In this document: positions 1 through 8,362 of the stretch, piece by piece
Position numbering within the stretch: the stretch's first letter is position 1
Layout: each line of letters opens with the position of its first letter
Made by a program: the position numbers and the translations under genes
Notes under the pieces: model-generated
What the model was told of the DNA's origin: nothing
The model's database searches: none
Seen by the model: the letters and a program-made list of their open reading frames with translations, nothing else
Assembly: GCF_002294985.1 (NCBI RefSeq)
Contig: NZ_NSGE01000001.1
Location: 248,001-312,000, forward strand
Origin: Mesorhizobium sp. WSM3862
GTDB taxonomy: Bacteria; Pseudomonadota; Alphaproteobacteria; Rhizobiales; Rhizobiaceae
Length of the DNA stretch: 64,000 nucleotides
Direction of reading: 5' to 3'

Positions 1-2
1 GC

Positions 3-944
3 ACGGCAAGGGACACCGCAAGCGTCAACATCTTCCCAGCGGCGGCAATCACCAAGGGTCTCGACGGCCGCGAGATGACCGAGTTCGGCCTGCTGCGCGA
101 AGCCGGCGCCGTGGCCTTCACCGATGGTCGACACACGATCGCCAACGCCTTGGTCATGCGCCGCGCGCTGACTTATGCCCGCGATTTCGGTAGCGTGATC
201 GCGCATGAAACCCAGGATGCCGACCTTGCCTCGGCCGGCGTGATGAACGAGGGCCTTTATGCGAGCTGGCTCGGCCTTTCCGGCATCCCGCGCGAGGCCG
301 AGCTCGTCCCGCTGGAGCGGGACCTGGCGCTGGCGCGGCTGACCGGCGGCGCCTATCACGCCGCCAAGATCTCGACGGCGATGGCGGTTGGCGCGGTGAG
401 CCGGGCAAAGGCCGACGGCGCCAATGTCACGGCAGGCGTCGCCATCCACAATCTGTCGCTCAATGAGAACGATGTCGGCGAATACCGCACCTTCTTCCGG
501 CTCACCCCGCCCTTGCGCGCCGAGGACGACCGGCTGGCGATGGTCGAGGCGATCAAGGACGGCACGATCGACATCATCGTCTCTTCGCACGACCCGCAGG
601 ACGTTGATACCAAGCGACTGCCTTTCGCCGATGCCGCCGCCGGGGCGATCGGGCTGGAGACGCTGCTTGGCGCAGCACTTCGGCTCCACCACAATGGCGA
701 TGTGCCGCTGCTCAGGCTGGTCGAGACCCTGTCCACCGCGCCGGCAAGACTGTTCGGCCTGCCCGGCGGCACGCTGAAGCCGGGTGGCGCGGCCGATCTT
801 ACGCTGGTCGATCTTGACGAGCCCTGGATCGTCAGCGAGAGCGGCCTGCGCTCGCGGTCGAAGAACACCTGTTTCGAAGGCGCGCGCCTCCAGGGCAAAG
901 TCTTGCAAACCATGGTGGCGGGCCGCACAGTGTTTTCGGCCTGA
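3..944 (+). CDS. pyrC: Dihydroorotase, aspartate carbamoyltransferase-associated type (5' end outside window)
   Basis: Cyclises carbamoyl-aspartate to dihydroorotate in pyrimidine synthesis. The frame is open from the first bases of the window and already reads family sequence (TASVNIFPAAAITKGLDGRE) before the first internal ATG at 75, so the true start lies upstream and the ATG at 75 should not be used. Metal and active-site regions are visible as IAHETQD, AGVAIHNLSLNEND and SSHDPQD; the last carries the family Asp. It ends with the GGTLKPGGAADLTLVD strand common to amidohydrolases. The link to plsY and dprA downstream is the usual alphaproteobacterial order and suggests that pyrB precedes it. 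An inactive PyrC paralog cannot be excluded without the N-terminal HxH motif. Confidence 0.9.
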   Translation, partial: TARDTASVNIFPAAAITKGLDGREMTEFGLLREAGAVAFTDGRHTIANALVMRRALTYARDFGSVIAHETQDADLASAGVMNEGLYASWLGLSGIPREAELVPLERDLALARLTGGAYHAAKISTAMAVGAVSRAKADGANVTAGVAIHNLSLNENDVGEYRTFFRLTPPLRAEDDRLAMVEAIKDGTIDIIVSSHDPQDVDTKRLPFADAAAGAIGLETLLGAALRLHHNGDVPLLRLVETLSTAPARLFGLPGGTLKPGGAADLTLVDLDEPWIVSESGLRSRSKNTCFEGARLQGKVLQTMVAGRTVFSA

Positions 945-998
945 ACGTCAATCGACCAGCCGGAAGCAGCTCGATCGGACGAAATAGGTGGGGAAACA

Positions 999-1580
999 AT
1001 GGGTTACGGGCTCGCACTGATCTTCGGGTACCTGTTCGGCTCGATTCCGTTCGGGCTGTTGATTACCCGCGCGGCCGGTCTCGGCGATGTCCGCCAGATC
1101 GGTTCAGGCAACATCGGCGCGACCAATGTGCTGCGGACCGGCAACAAGGGGCTCGCCGCTGCGACGCTGCTGCTCGATGCGCTGAAGGGCACCGCGGCGG
1201 TGCTGATCGCCGGACATTTCTCGCCGGATTTCGGACTGCTCGCGGGCTTCGGCGCTTTCCTCGGCCATCTCTTTCCGGCCTGGCTAGGATTCAAGGGCGG
1301 CAAGGGCGTCGCCACCTACCTTGGCGTGCTGCTCGGGCTTGCCTGGCAGGGCATGGTTGTCTTCGCCGTTGTCTGGCTCGCCATGGCCTTCCTGTTCCGC
1401 TACTCCTCGCTCGCGGCGCTCGCGGCGACGGTGGTCGTGCCGATCGCGCTTTACTTCATCAGCACGCCTCAGATCGCCGGCCTGTTCGCGCTGATGAGCC
1501 TGATCGTCTTCGTCAAGCACCGCGCCAACATCTCGCGGCTGCTCGCCGGCACCGAGGGAAAGATCGGGGCGAAGGGGTGA
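999..1580 (+). CDS. plsY: Glycerol-3-phosphate acyltransferase PlsY
   Basis: Inner-membrane enzyme that transfers the acyl group from acyl-phosphate to glycerol-3-phosphate, the first step of phospholipid synthesis. The 193-residue length is typical. The three family motifs are present in order: GSIPFGLL near residue 15, [17 protein letters not shown] near 36-52 and [10 protein letters not shown] near 98. About five hydrophobic segments account for most of the chain. The gene follows pyrC by 54 bp with a GTGGGGAAACA sequence before the ATG. Its stop codon overlaps the dprA start, so the two are probably translationally coupled. Confidence 0.95.
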   Translation: MGYGLALIFGYLFGSIPFGLLITRAAGLGDVRQIGSGNIGATNVLRTGNKGLAAATLLLDALKGTAAVLIAGHFSPDFGLLAGFGAFLGHLFPAWLGFKGGKGVATYLGVLLGLAWQGMVVFAVVWLAMAFLFRYSSLAALAATVVVPIALYFISTPQIAGLFALMSLIVFVKHRANISRLLAGTEGKIGAKG

Positions 1581-2704
1581 GTGCTCCGGTCGCCGGCCCG
1601 CGCCTCAGCGAGCGGCAGCGGCTTGCCTGGCTTCGCCTGATCCGCACGCCGAACGTCGGCCCTGCCTCTTTTCGCGAACTGATCAACCGCTTCGGCTCGG
1701 CCGAAGCCGCGCTCGAAATGCTGCCCGAGCTGATGATCTCGGGCGGCGCCAACCGCATCGCTCGCATTCCCTCCGCCGGCGAAGCCGAGGCGGAGTTGGA
1801 AGCGGCCCGGCGCGCCGGCGCCCGCTTCGTCGGCATCGGCGAAGCAGACTATCCCGCTTTGCTGAAGACCCTGGACAACCCGCCGCCGCTGTTGGCGGTG
1901 AAGGGTGAAGGCGCGGTGTTCCGTCTCCCTGCGGTGGCGATCGTCGGCGCCCGCAACGCCTCGCTCGCCGGCATCAAGATGGCGCGCATGCTGGCGAGCG
2001 ACCTCGGTCGCGAGGGCTACGCCATCGTCTCCGGCCTCGCACGCGGCATCGACACCGCGGCGCATCAGGGGAGCCTTTCGACCGGCACGGTCGGAGTGCT
2101 GGCCGGCGGCCTCGATGTGCCCTACCCGCCGGAAAATGCCGGTCTGTGCGACGACATCGCAGAGCGCGGCGGCGCCATCGTTTCGGAAATGCCCTTCGGC
2201 TGGCAGCCGCGAGCGCAGGATTTCCCGCGCCGCAACCGCCTCGTCGCCGGCATTGCGCTCGGGCTCGTCGTGGTCGAAGCCGCACAGCGCTCGGGTTCGC
2301 TGATCAGCGCCAGGCTGGCCGGCGAGATGGGCCGACTGGTCTTCGCGGTTCCGGGCTCGCCGCTCGACCCGCGTGCCGCCGGCAGCAATGCGCTGCTCAA
2401 GGACGGCGCCACGCTCGTCACCGAAGCGGCCGACATTCTGGGCGCGCTGGCACCGCTGGCTGGCACTCGCCCGCCAAGGACCATGCCGCTCGCCGAGGCG
2501 CCCGACTTGTCGGCAATGCCGCCGCCCGGCGAAGACGAACGCGCCGACGTGCTGGAAGCGCTCGGCCCGACGCCGATCGCGGTCGACGAGATCATCCGCC
2601 ACACAGGCCTGAGCGCCGCGCAGATCGCCATGGTGCTCTTGGAGCTCGACCTCGCCGGACGCCTCGAGCGCCATGCCGGCGGGAATGTGTCGCTGGTGGC
2701 GTGA
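1577..2704 (+). CDS. dprA: DNA-processing protein DprA (Smf)
   Basis: Loads RecA onto incoming single-stranded DNA during natural transformation. The start is a GTG whose last two bases are shared with the plsY TGA. A helical N-terminal region is followed by the DprA Rossmann domain: [42 protein letters not shown], then the [10 protein letters not shown] motif and [15 protein letters not shown]. The last 65 or so residues form a winged helix ([31 protein letters not shown]). At 375 residues it is full length. In many relatives topA follows dprA; here the next gene is convergent and unrelated. Confidence 0.93.
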   Translation: MSAPVAGPRLSERQRLAWLRLIRTPNVGPASFRELINRFGSAEAALEMLPELMISGGANRIARIPSAGEAEAELEAARRAGARFVGIGEADYPALLKTLDNPPPLLAVKGEGAVFRLPAVAIVGARNASLAGIKMARMLASDLGREGYAIVSGLARGIDTAAHQGSLSTGTVGVLAGGLDVPYPPENAGLCDDIAERGGAIVSEMPFGWQPRAQDFPRRNRLVAGIALGLVVVEAAQRSGSLISARLAGEMGRLVFAVPGSPLDPRAAGSNALLKDGATLVTEAADILGALAPLAGTRPPRTMPLAEAPDLSAMPPPGEDERADVLEALGPTPIAVDEIIRHTGLSAAQIAMVLLELDLAGRLERHAGGNVSLVA

Positions 2705-2734
2705 ACCCGGCTGCTCCGACCTGCGGCTTCAGCG

Positions 2735-3880
2735 TTAGCGGAACAAATATTTGGACACTTCAGGATTGCCGCGGCGCCACATCACGTTGTCCAGAAAATA
2801 GTGGTGCACGTTGATGAAGATCAGCACGATGAAGAAGAACAGCGAGGACCCGAGGACTTGCTTGTCGTAGGGGATCAAGGCGGTCATCGCCATCGGCATA
2901 AGCCAGAAGCCGAGATATCCGAGCGCACCACCCCCGACGATGAATCCCAGAACCCTAAGCCTGTAGAGAGGTCCGAGAAAGGACAGTACCTTCGGTTGCG
3001 GATTTTGTGCGGCATCCGCGACGTCGCGCTCGACGTTCGTCTGGTAGCGCCAGACCACGGCCAGATACTGCAGCGAGTGGAGCGCCGGCACCACTAGCAG
3101 CCAGAGCGGGTTTATCCTCGCAATCAGGATCCACAGATAGAGCGACGCGACATAGGCTACGATGCCGTTATACGGCAGCGCATGACCATTTCTGTGCCAG
3201 CGGTTGATCAGCATCAGCACCGTGGCCGCCGTCGAGGCGACGGCCGCTAGCAGGGCAATGTTGGTTATCCAGGAAGGGACCGCGAATGTGTAATATTCCA
3301 GGCCGTAATATTTCCCTTGGGTCACCGCCGTGTTCGTCTGGAGCCATGCCAGGATCCACACGACATAGCTGTTGACCAGCAGCACCTTCTTGTCACGATT
3401 GTCGAAGAATTTACGCTTCAGGACGGCGTCGACCATCAGCATGCCGTAGCCTTGCTTGACGTAGTGCCAACCGACGAAGAAGAACATGGCGTTGGCTGCG
3501 TATCCCAGCAGCTGAGTGTCCGCCCTTGCCGCGCCATATGCAAAGAACGCGGCCATGATCAGGGGGACGACGATGCCCGCGAAAATGTAGCGAAGCTGCA
3601 GGCTCTTCTCGTATCCGTTGCCCCTCACCTTGCGCCCGAAATTGCGATAGAAAATCTGGTACGAGTGGGCGAAGTGGGGGTAGTTGACCAGATATGCCAC
3701 GACGACCATGGTTGCAGCGACGAGGCCTTCATATTCGAGCGGCACCAGGAACAGGATCGGCAGGATCAGAAACGCGCTGCCGCCGAGCATGAGGAAATCG
3801 GCGACCGGGCCAAAGAGATATTTGCCAGGCAGCGTCGCCGCTTTAGCGGCTGAAGCATCCACCGAAAGGTCAAGTGCCAT
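2735..3880 (-). CDS. Polytopic membrane protein with conserved-looking intramembrane histidines, unknown function
   Basis: A 381-residue protein with roughly eight to nine hydrophobic segments and no domain I recognise with confidence. Histidines sit in or beside membrane segments: H69 and H72 (NYPHFAHSYQ), H139 (GWHYVKQGYG), H268 (PALHSLQYL) and H359/H360 (NVHHYFLDNVMWR). This spacing resembles diiron membrane oxygenases and the Brp/Blh carotenoid-cleaving proteins more than a transporter, but that is inference. The gene stands alone, convergent with dprA. Its base composition looks less GC-rich than that of its neighbours (stretches such as gtaatatttccc), which hints at transfer. The start is the ATG at 3880, preceded by GGGAGAGCTCGACC. 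Confidence 0.75.
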   Translation of the reverse strand: MALDLSVDASAAKAATLPGKYLFGPVADFLMLGGSAFLILPILFLVPLEYEGLVAATMVVVAYLVNYPHFAHSYQIFYRNFGRKVRGNGYEKSLQLRYIFAGIVVPLIMAAFFAYGAARADTQLLGYAANAMFFFVGWHYVKQGYGMLMVDAVLKRKFFDNRDKKVLLVNSYVVWILAWLQTNTAVTQGKYYGLEYYTFAVPSWITNIALLAAVASTAATVLMLINRWHRNGHALPYNGIVAYVASLYLWILIARINPLWLLVVPALHSLQYLAVVWRYQTNVERDVADAAQNPQPKVLSFLGPLYRLRVLGFIVGGGALGYLGFWLMPMAMTALIPYDKQVLGSSLFFFIVLIFINVHHYFLDNVMWRRGNPEVSKYLFR

Positions 3881-3980
3881 GGTCGAGCTCTCCCTCGGGA
3901 AGGATCGACCTTAGCCGCCACCCCGCCTGGCGACAAGGTTGGGGTACCGCTCCAGCCTTTGCCGACGTCTCGATCCCCAG

Positions 3981-4190
3981 TTAGATGGAAAACTGAACGC
4001 GTTTCGGCGACTGCAGCTCGCGCCCCATCTTTGCCGCCTGAAAGATCGTCAGCAAGACCAGGATCGGCTCACCGTCTGTCGGATTGACGGTCAGGGCCAC
4101 GCGGCCGAGTTCGTCACTCATGGCGCAAGTCCAGTCTTTGACGGCAATCACCTTCTTCTCGGGCAATTTATCCTCCCCTTGGGCCGCCAT
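3981..4190 (-). CDS. Small hypothetical protein
   Basis: A 69-residue frame starting MAAQGEDKLPEKKVIAVKDW. I do not recognise a family. It contains a short predicted strand-turn-strand region (GRVALTVNPTDGEPILVLLTI) and ends basic. A longer in-frame start at 4298 would add residues that look like GC-rich filler, so the internal ATG is preferred. There is only a weak GGGCAGG sequence upstream. It stands alone between the membrane protein and the J-domain gene. It could be a chance frame, but its codon use looks genuine. Confidence 0.5.
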   Translation of the reverse strand: MAAQGEDKLPEKKVIAVKDWTCAMSDELGRVALTVNPTDGEPILVLLTIFQAAKMGRELQSPKRVQFSI

Positions 4191-4350
4191 CCTGACGCTA
4201 CCTGCCCGGTTGCACGGAACCAGGCATGGCGCGGCCGGCCCACACCGGATCGCTCCTCCTCGCCGGGCAACCATGGCCCCGGCGGAATTCGAACACAAGC
4301 ATTCGCGAATGTAAGAGCAACCGATCAGCCGGCAGTATCAGAGGGCACCG

Positions 4351-4890
4351 TCAAGTTGCATGATCCAGCAGCCTGGTTGCGACGGTTTCACGGCGATGCT
4401 CTGAATTGGCGCGATCGATGCCGTCTACGGTGATCGCGAACATCCCGTTTTCGATCCTTGCTATCCAGCTCTTTGCCTTCAGATACCAAAGATGAAATTC
4501 CAGATGTTCTCGCGGGCAGCCTGACAAGCGTTCGAGCTCTTCATCGCCAATGCCAGGATTGTTGACGTCCTGTCGACGTTTTACATAGAGAAGCGACAGC
4601 AGCTTGGCCTGGATGACAATGTCCCGTTCAAGCCCTTTGGCATCGCTGGCTTCTTCGGCCAGCTCGCGGCGAACACTCAAATGGTCTCTATACTGGACAT
4701 CGTATTGGGCGCGTTTGACTGGATCTTTGAGCGTATTGTGGGCTTCTACGATTTCCGAGAAGCGTGACTCATTGCCGGTATCCCGATTGTCGGGATGGTA
4801 GCGCATGGCAAAGTAACGAAATATCCGCTCGATCGTTTCCGAATTCGCGTTCGGGCTGATCTCGAGCAGCTCATAGTAGTCAACGAACAT
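4351..4890 (-). CDS. J-domain (DnaJ-like) protein
   Basis: A 179-residue protein whose first 65 residues are a J domain: YYELLEISPNANSETIERIF, then FAMRYHPDNRDTG with the HPD signature needed to stimulate the DnaK ATPase, then the KDPVKRAQYD helix IV. No G/F region or zinc finger follows, so it is a type III J protein. The C-terminal part (residues 80-179) is helical, with a segment resembling a winged-helix fold (IGDEELERLSGCPREHLEFHLWYLKAKSWI), and may recruit a specific client. The frame extends upstream to 5004, but that extension is cysteine/arginine-rich filler, so the ATG at MFVDYYELL was chosen. No chaperone partner gene is nearby. Confidence 0.8.
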   Translation of the reverse strand: MFVDYYELLEISPNANSETIERIFRYFAMRYHPDNRDTGNESRFSEIVEAHNTLKDPVKRAQYDVQYRDHLSVRRELAEEASDAKGLERDIVIQAKLLSLLYVKRRQDVNNPGIGDEELERLSGCPREHLEFHLWYLKAKSWIARIENGMFAITVDGIDRANSEHRRETVATRLLDHAT

Positions 4891-5383
4891 AGTGGTGATT
4901 CCACAGAATCGATATTGCGACACCACTCCCCAACGGCAGCATCGCGCAACCGTCCTGCCCGCGCAAGCCGCATGCCGAGCATGAACCTGGCAGTCAGAAC
5001 TCACGGAAGGCTGTTGAGCGGCCTAGTCGGGATGCTGCGTCAAGGATGCCTCAACTTATTGTCAACGCGAGCTGACATCGAAGCGAGAGAGCAGCAGCGC
5101 CGGCAGGTCACTTTGGGAAGAACTCGCCGGGCGAGGCCCCCAACAACGGCCTTCAAGCCCGACGAGCTGCCGGGGATCAAGCCGGCCATGTCTGCGGTGC
5201 AAAGCCGATGCCAAGCATTCCCGTCCTGAAACGAGACAGGAAGACCAAATGCCACCGGGTCGGGTCGCTTCGGCTGCCGGGCTTTTTCGTTGCCAATCAG
5301 TTAGCCCCAGCTAAGCCGGGGCGTGAAAAGCGGTCTCCCGTTTCGCAGCCGAAACCTTATCTCTTTGAAATGGCCCGGATATT
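4891..5383. other. Intergenic region, about 490 bp, no gene seen
   Basis: Between the J-domain gene and the tRNA. Short frames exist on both strands but none has a family signature or a convincing ribosome-binding site. It should contain the promoter of the minus-strand J-domain gene. Downstream of the tRNA, around 5298-5325, there is a weak GC-rich inverted repeat (GCCCCAGC/GCCGGGGC) that might help to end the tRNA transcript. Confidence 0.4.
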
Positions 5384-5459
5384 TGGTGAGCGCGATGGGA
5401 TTCGAACCCATGACCTACTGATTAAAAGTCAGTTGCTCTACCGGCTGAGCTACGCGCTC
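5384..5459 (-). tRNA. tRNA-Lys (anticodon TTT)
   Basis: The minus strand folds as a complete cloverleaf. The 7-bp acceptor is GAGCGCG/CGCGCTC, the D arm is GCTC...GAGC, and the anticodon stem is ACTGA/TCAGT with loop CTTTTAA and anticodon TTT at 5424-5426. The T arm carries GGTTCGAATCC. The discriminator A and an encoded CCA lie at 5384-5387. It is isolated, with no neighbouring tRNA. Confidence 0.96.
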
Positions 5460-5743
5460 CCGCGGGCTCAAAACGCCGCCCTCGAAATTGCGCGGAACAT
5501 AGGGAGAGTGCCGCGACCGGTCAACCGGAAAAACACCAGCTTCCAAGGCGGATTTTGAACGGATTCCAAAGGAGCGGTTAAGGTACCCGGGAGAAGCTTT
5601 CGGTGCCTTCGCCGATCACCCGGACCCGGGCCGCTTCAGAAAGCCCTACGATAACAGTACGTTGATCGAGAAGCGGGAACCATTGCAACCGAGACCCGTT
5701 TTGCAACACAGGGACGATTACCAAACCCTTGAGGAGTACATCG

Positions 5744-6199
5744 ATGAAACGGATCGCATCAGGCCTGATGGCAGCCGCCCTCTCGGCGTCGTTCATCGCG
5801 GCGGAGATGGTGCCGGTCAACGCTCAGCCAGCTTATGTGCCACAATCCCAAGGTCTCTTGTCGGATGTCCAGACCGTGCAGTATCGGGATTGGAGACGAC
5901 ACCGCAGCTTCAACCGCGATTTCTCGCGTCGGGACGGCGTCGTCTACTGGAACGGCCATCGCGGCTACCGTGAATATCGCCGCGGCTATCGCCGGCATGG
6001 CGATTATTGGTTCCCGCTCGCTGCCTTCGCCACCGGCGCGCTGATTACCGGCGCCATCATCAACAGCCAGAACCGCGTCTATCGTGGCGGCGATGCGCAT
6101 GTGCAGTGGTGCTATGACCGCTATCGGTCTTATCGCGCCTCGGACAACACCTTCCAGCCCTACAACGGCCCGCGTCAGCAGTGCGTTTCGCCCTACTGA
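5744..6199 (+). CDS. BA14K-family exported protein
   Basis: A 151-residue protein with a signal peptide ([17 protein letters not shown], cleavage probably after the VNAQ region). A basic Arg/Tyr-rich middle is followed by a hydrophobic helix ([17 protein letters not shown]) and the BA14K domain at the end ([19 protein letters not shown], then the QQCVSPY tail). BA14K proteins are small Rhizobiales envelope proteins first described as Brucella immunoreactive antigens; their biochemical role is uncertain. The ATG at 5744 is preceded by GAGGAG at 5731, so it is preferred over the in-frame ATG at 5729. A strong hairpin terminator follows 32 bp after the stop. Confidence 0.88.
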   Translation: MKRIASGLMAAALSASFIAAEMVPVNAQPAYVPQSQGLLSDVQTVQYRDWRRHRSFNRDFSRRDGVVYWNGHRGYREYRRGYRRHGDYWFPLAAFATGALITGAIINSQNRVYRGGDAHVQWCYDRYRSYRASDNTFQPYNGPRQQCVSPY

Positions 6200-6231
6200 C
6201 AGCCTCCAGTCAGTATCCAGGGTCGTTGACC

Positions 6232-6257
6232 GAGCCCGTGCCGCAAGGCACGGGCTC
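6232..6257. terminator. Bidirectional intrinsic terminator
   Basis: An 11-bp perfect stem GAGCCCGTGCC/GGCACGGGCTC is closed by the stable tetraloop GCAA. It sits between the convergent BA14K gene and the DUF6882-like gene. A short T-rich run (TCTCTGTT) follows on the plus strand. Confidence 0.85.
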
Positions 6258-6266
6258 TCTGTTCGT

Positions 6267-6746
6267 TCAGCTGGCCCAGTTGACGCTTTTCAATATCAGG
6301 TACAGGCCCCCGCCTTCCCCTCGCGGTGAGCGATAGGCTCCGAGCGCGTTGCAAATCCGAACCATGGCACCGGTCAGTCCCCAACCAAGCGCTTCGAGGT
6401 CATCGGCCACGTCGAGCACATAAGCCTGCGCCAGTTCGTCTATGCCCTTCTCCTCGCCGAATGACCGAACCAGTTTGGCGTCGCTGAGAAGGTCGCCCGG
6501 CAAATTTGAATTTGCCCAAGCCCATAGCCAGTTGTCCGCCTTGGCGCTTGTAGAGCCGGCAATCTGTATGTGAGCGACCACCTTGACGACACCATCTGCC
6601 GAAAAAAGCAGTTTTCCGGTGGTTAAGTCATAGTCGTAGCGCTGCCAGCTGCCGAGGCGGAATTCATCCTCCAAACGATGGTTCTTGGCGTTCAACTGGT
6701 CGAAAGCCTCGTCACGCCATGCGGGATACCAATCCGGATGCTTCAT
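6267..6746 (-). CDS. DUF6882-like hypothetical protein
   Basis: A 159-residue soluble protein with the tryptophan-rich core NWLWAWANSNLP and a C-terminal GLYLILKSVNW, which I tentatively match to DUF6882; its function is unknown. Two starts are possible. The ATG at 6746 has GAGGGGG immediately upstream. An ATG at 6782 overlaps the glpK stop as ATGA and would couple it to the glycerol operon. I chose 6746 because the extra residues ([12 protein letters not shown]) look non-structural. Either way it lies in the same transcriptional direction as glpK and may be cotranscribed. Confidence 0.7.
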   Translation of the reverse strand: MKHPDWYPAWRDEAFDQLNAKNHRLEDEFRLGSWQRYDYDLTTGKLLFSADGVVKVVAHIQIAGSTSAKADNWLWAWANSNLPGDLLSDAKLVRSFGEEKGIDELAQAYVLDVADDLEALGWGLTGAMVRICNALGAYRSPRGEGGGLYLILKSVNWAS

Positions 6747-6778
6747 GCCCCCTCGCCTTGCCGTGTCTCCCGCGCGCC

Positions 6779-8272
6779 TCATTGCACGCTCAGCGTCCTG
6801 CGCACTGCGTCGCGCCAGCCACTCAGCTTGGCGGAACGGGTGGCGGCGTCCATATCCGGTTTGAAGCGCTTATCGAGCGCCCAGGTCTTGGCAAACTCCT
6901 TTGCCTTCGGCCACACGCCGGCTTTGGATCCGGCAAGCCAGGCGGCACCCAGCGCGGTCGTTTCCAGGATCGTCGGCCGATCGACCGGCGCGTCGAGGAT
7001 GTCGGCCAACCTCTGCATGGTCCAATCCGATGCGACCATGCCGCCGTCGACCCGCAGCACGGTCTTGGCGGAAGCGCCCTTCCAATCCTTGCGCATGGCG
7101 TCGAGCAGGTCCCGCGTCTGGAAGGCGACGGATTCGAGCGCCGCGCGCGCGAACTCGGCCGGGCCTGAATTGCGCGTCAGGCCCAAGATCGCGCCGCGGG
7201 CATCCGCGTCCCAGTGCGGCGCGCCCAGGCCGACAAAGGCCGGCACCAGATAGACTTGTTGCGCCGGATCGGCGGTCGCCGCCAGCGAGCCGCTCTGCTC
7301 GGCCTTGCCGATCACCTTGATGCCGTCGCGCAGCCATTGCACGGCGGCACCCGCAATGAAGATCGAGCCCTCCAGCGCATAGGTGGTCTTGCCGTTCAAC
7401 CGATAGGCGATGGTGGTCAAGAGCCGGTTCTTCGAGCGCACCAGATCGGCGCCGGTGTTCAGCAGCGCGAAGCAGCCGGTGCCGTAGGTGGACTTCATCA
7501 TGCCCGGCTCGAAACAGGCCTGGCCGATGGTCGCTGCGTGCTGGTCGCCGGCGACCCCGAGAATCCTCATCTCGGCGCCGAAAAGGCTCTTTTCTGTGAC
7601 ACCGAAATCATCGGCGCAGTCCTTCACCTGCGGCAGGACCGCGGCCGGTATGTTCAGGATGGACAGCAGCTCGTCGTCCCAGACATTCTTCTCGATGTTG
7701 TAGACCAGCGTGCGCGAGGCGTTGGTGGCATCGGTGGCGTGTACCTTGCCGCCGGTCAGGCGCCAGATGAGAAAACTGTCGATCGTGCCGGCGAGCAATT
7801 CGCCCTTCTCGGCGCGCTTTCTCGCGCCCTTCACCTTGTCCAGCATCCAGGCGATCTTGGTGCCGGAGAAATAGGGATCGAGCAGCAGCCCGGTCTTTTT
7901 CGTGAACGTCTTCTCCAGCCCTTGCTTCTTGAGCTTCTGGCAAAGCGGCGCGGTTCGTCTGTCCTGCCACACAATCGCGTTGTGGATCGGTTTTCCCGTC
8001 GCCTTGTCCCAGATGACCACCGTCTCGCGCTGGTTGGTGATGCCGATCGCGGCCATATCCGATGCTGCGCAACCGGCAGCCTTCAGCGCCGCCTTCAGTG
8101 TCGCGAGCACGCTTGCCCAAATGTCTTCCGGGTCATGCTCGACCCAGCCGGAAGCCGGATAATGCTGCGTGAATTCCTGCTGGCCCGTGCCGGCGACTTT
8201 CATTTCGCTGTCGAAGACGATCGCCCTGGTCGAGGTCGTTCCCTGGTCGATGGCCAGCACAAAACCGCTCAT
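6779..8272 (-). CDS. glpK: Glycerol kinase
   Basis: Phosphorylates glycerol to sn-glycerol-3-phosphate, trapping it in the cytoplasm. The 497-residue FGGY-family protein shows the N-terminal phosphate loop [15 protein letters not shown] and the glycerol-site region [15 protein letters not shown]. It also has [13 protein letters not shown] and the C-terminal ATP-binding [15 protein letters not shown]. The start at MSGFVLAID has GGAGGG upstream; the frame upstream of it is spurious. It is the last enzyme gene of the glp operon, 90 bp after glpV across a GC-rich hairpin that could lower its expression relative to the binding protein. Confidence 0.96.
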   Translation of the reverse strand: MSGFVLAIDQGTTSTRAIVFDSEMKVAGTGQQEFTQHYPASGWVEHDPEDIWASVLATLKAALKAAGCAASDMAAIGITNQRETVVIWDKATGKPIHNAIVWQDRRTAPLCQKLKKQGLEKTFTKKTGLLLDPYFSGTKIAWMLDKVKGARKRAEKGELLAGTIDSFLIWRLTGGKVHATDATNASRTLVYNIEKNVWDDELLSILNIPAAVLPQVKDCADDFGVTEKSLFGAEMRILGVAGDQHAATIGQACFEPGMMKSTYGTGCFALLNTGADLVRSKNRLLTTIAYRLNGKTTYALEGSIFIAGAAVQWLRDGIKVIGKAEQSGSLAATADPAQQVYLVPAFVGLGAPHWDADARGAILGLTRNSGPAEFARAALESVAFQTRDLLDAMRKDWKGASAKTVLRVDGGMVASDWTMQRLADILDAPVDRPTILETTALGAAWLAGSKAGVWPKAKEFAKTWALDKRFKPDMDAATRSAKLSGWRDAVRRTLSVQ

Positions 8273-8296
8273 TCCGTCCCTCCACTTCTCATGCAA

Positions 8297-8325
8297 CAGG
8301 GGAGACGGCCAAGCCGCCTCCCCTG
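8297..8325 (-). promoter_or_regulatory. Intercistronic hairpin between glpV and glpK
   Basis: CAGGGGAGACGGC pairs with GCCGCCTCCCCTG (13 bp, one mismatch) around a 3-nt loop. On the transcribed minus strand only two T residues follow, so it is a weak terminator at best. It probably attenuates transcription or protects the 3' end of the glpV message. Confidence 0.6.
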
Positions 8326-8362
8326 CGTTTCCTACACAGGCTCGCGGGCCTGCGTCATGCAG

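Noticed and set aside
5040..5255. Minus-strand 71-codon frame upstream of the J-domain gene
   Set aside because: Composition looks random and no recognisable motif or ribosome site supports it.
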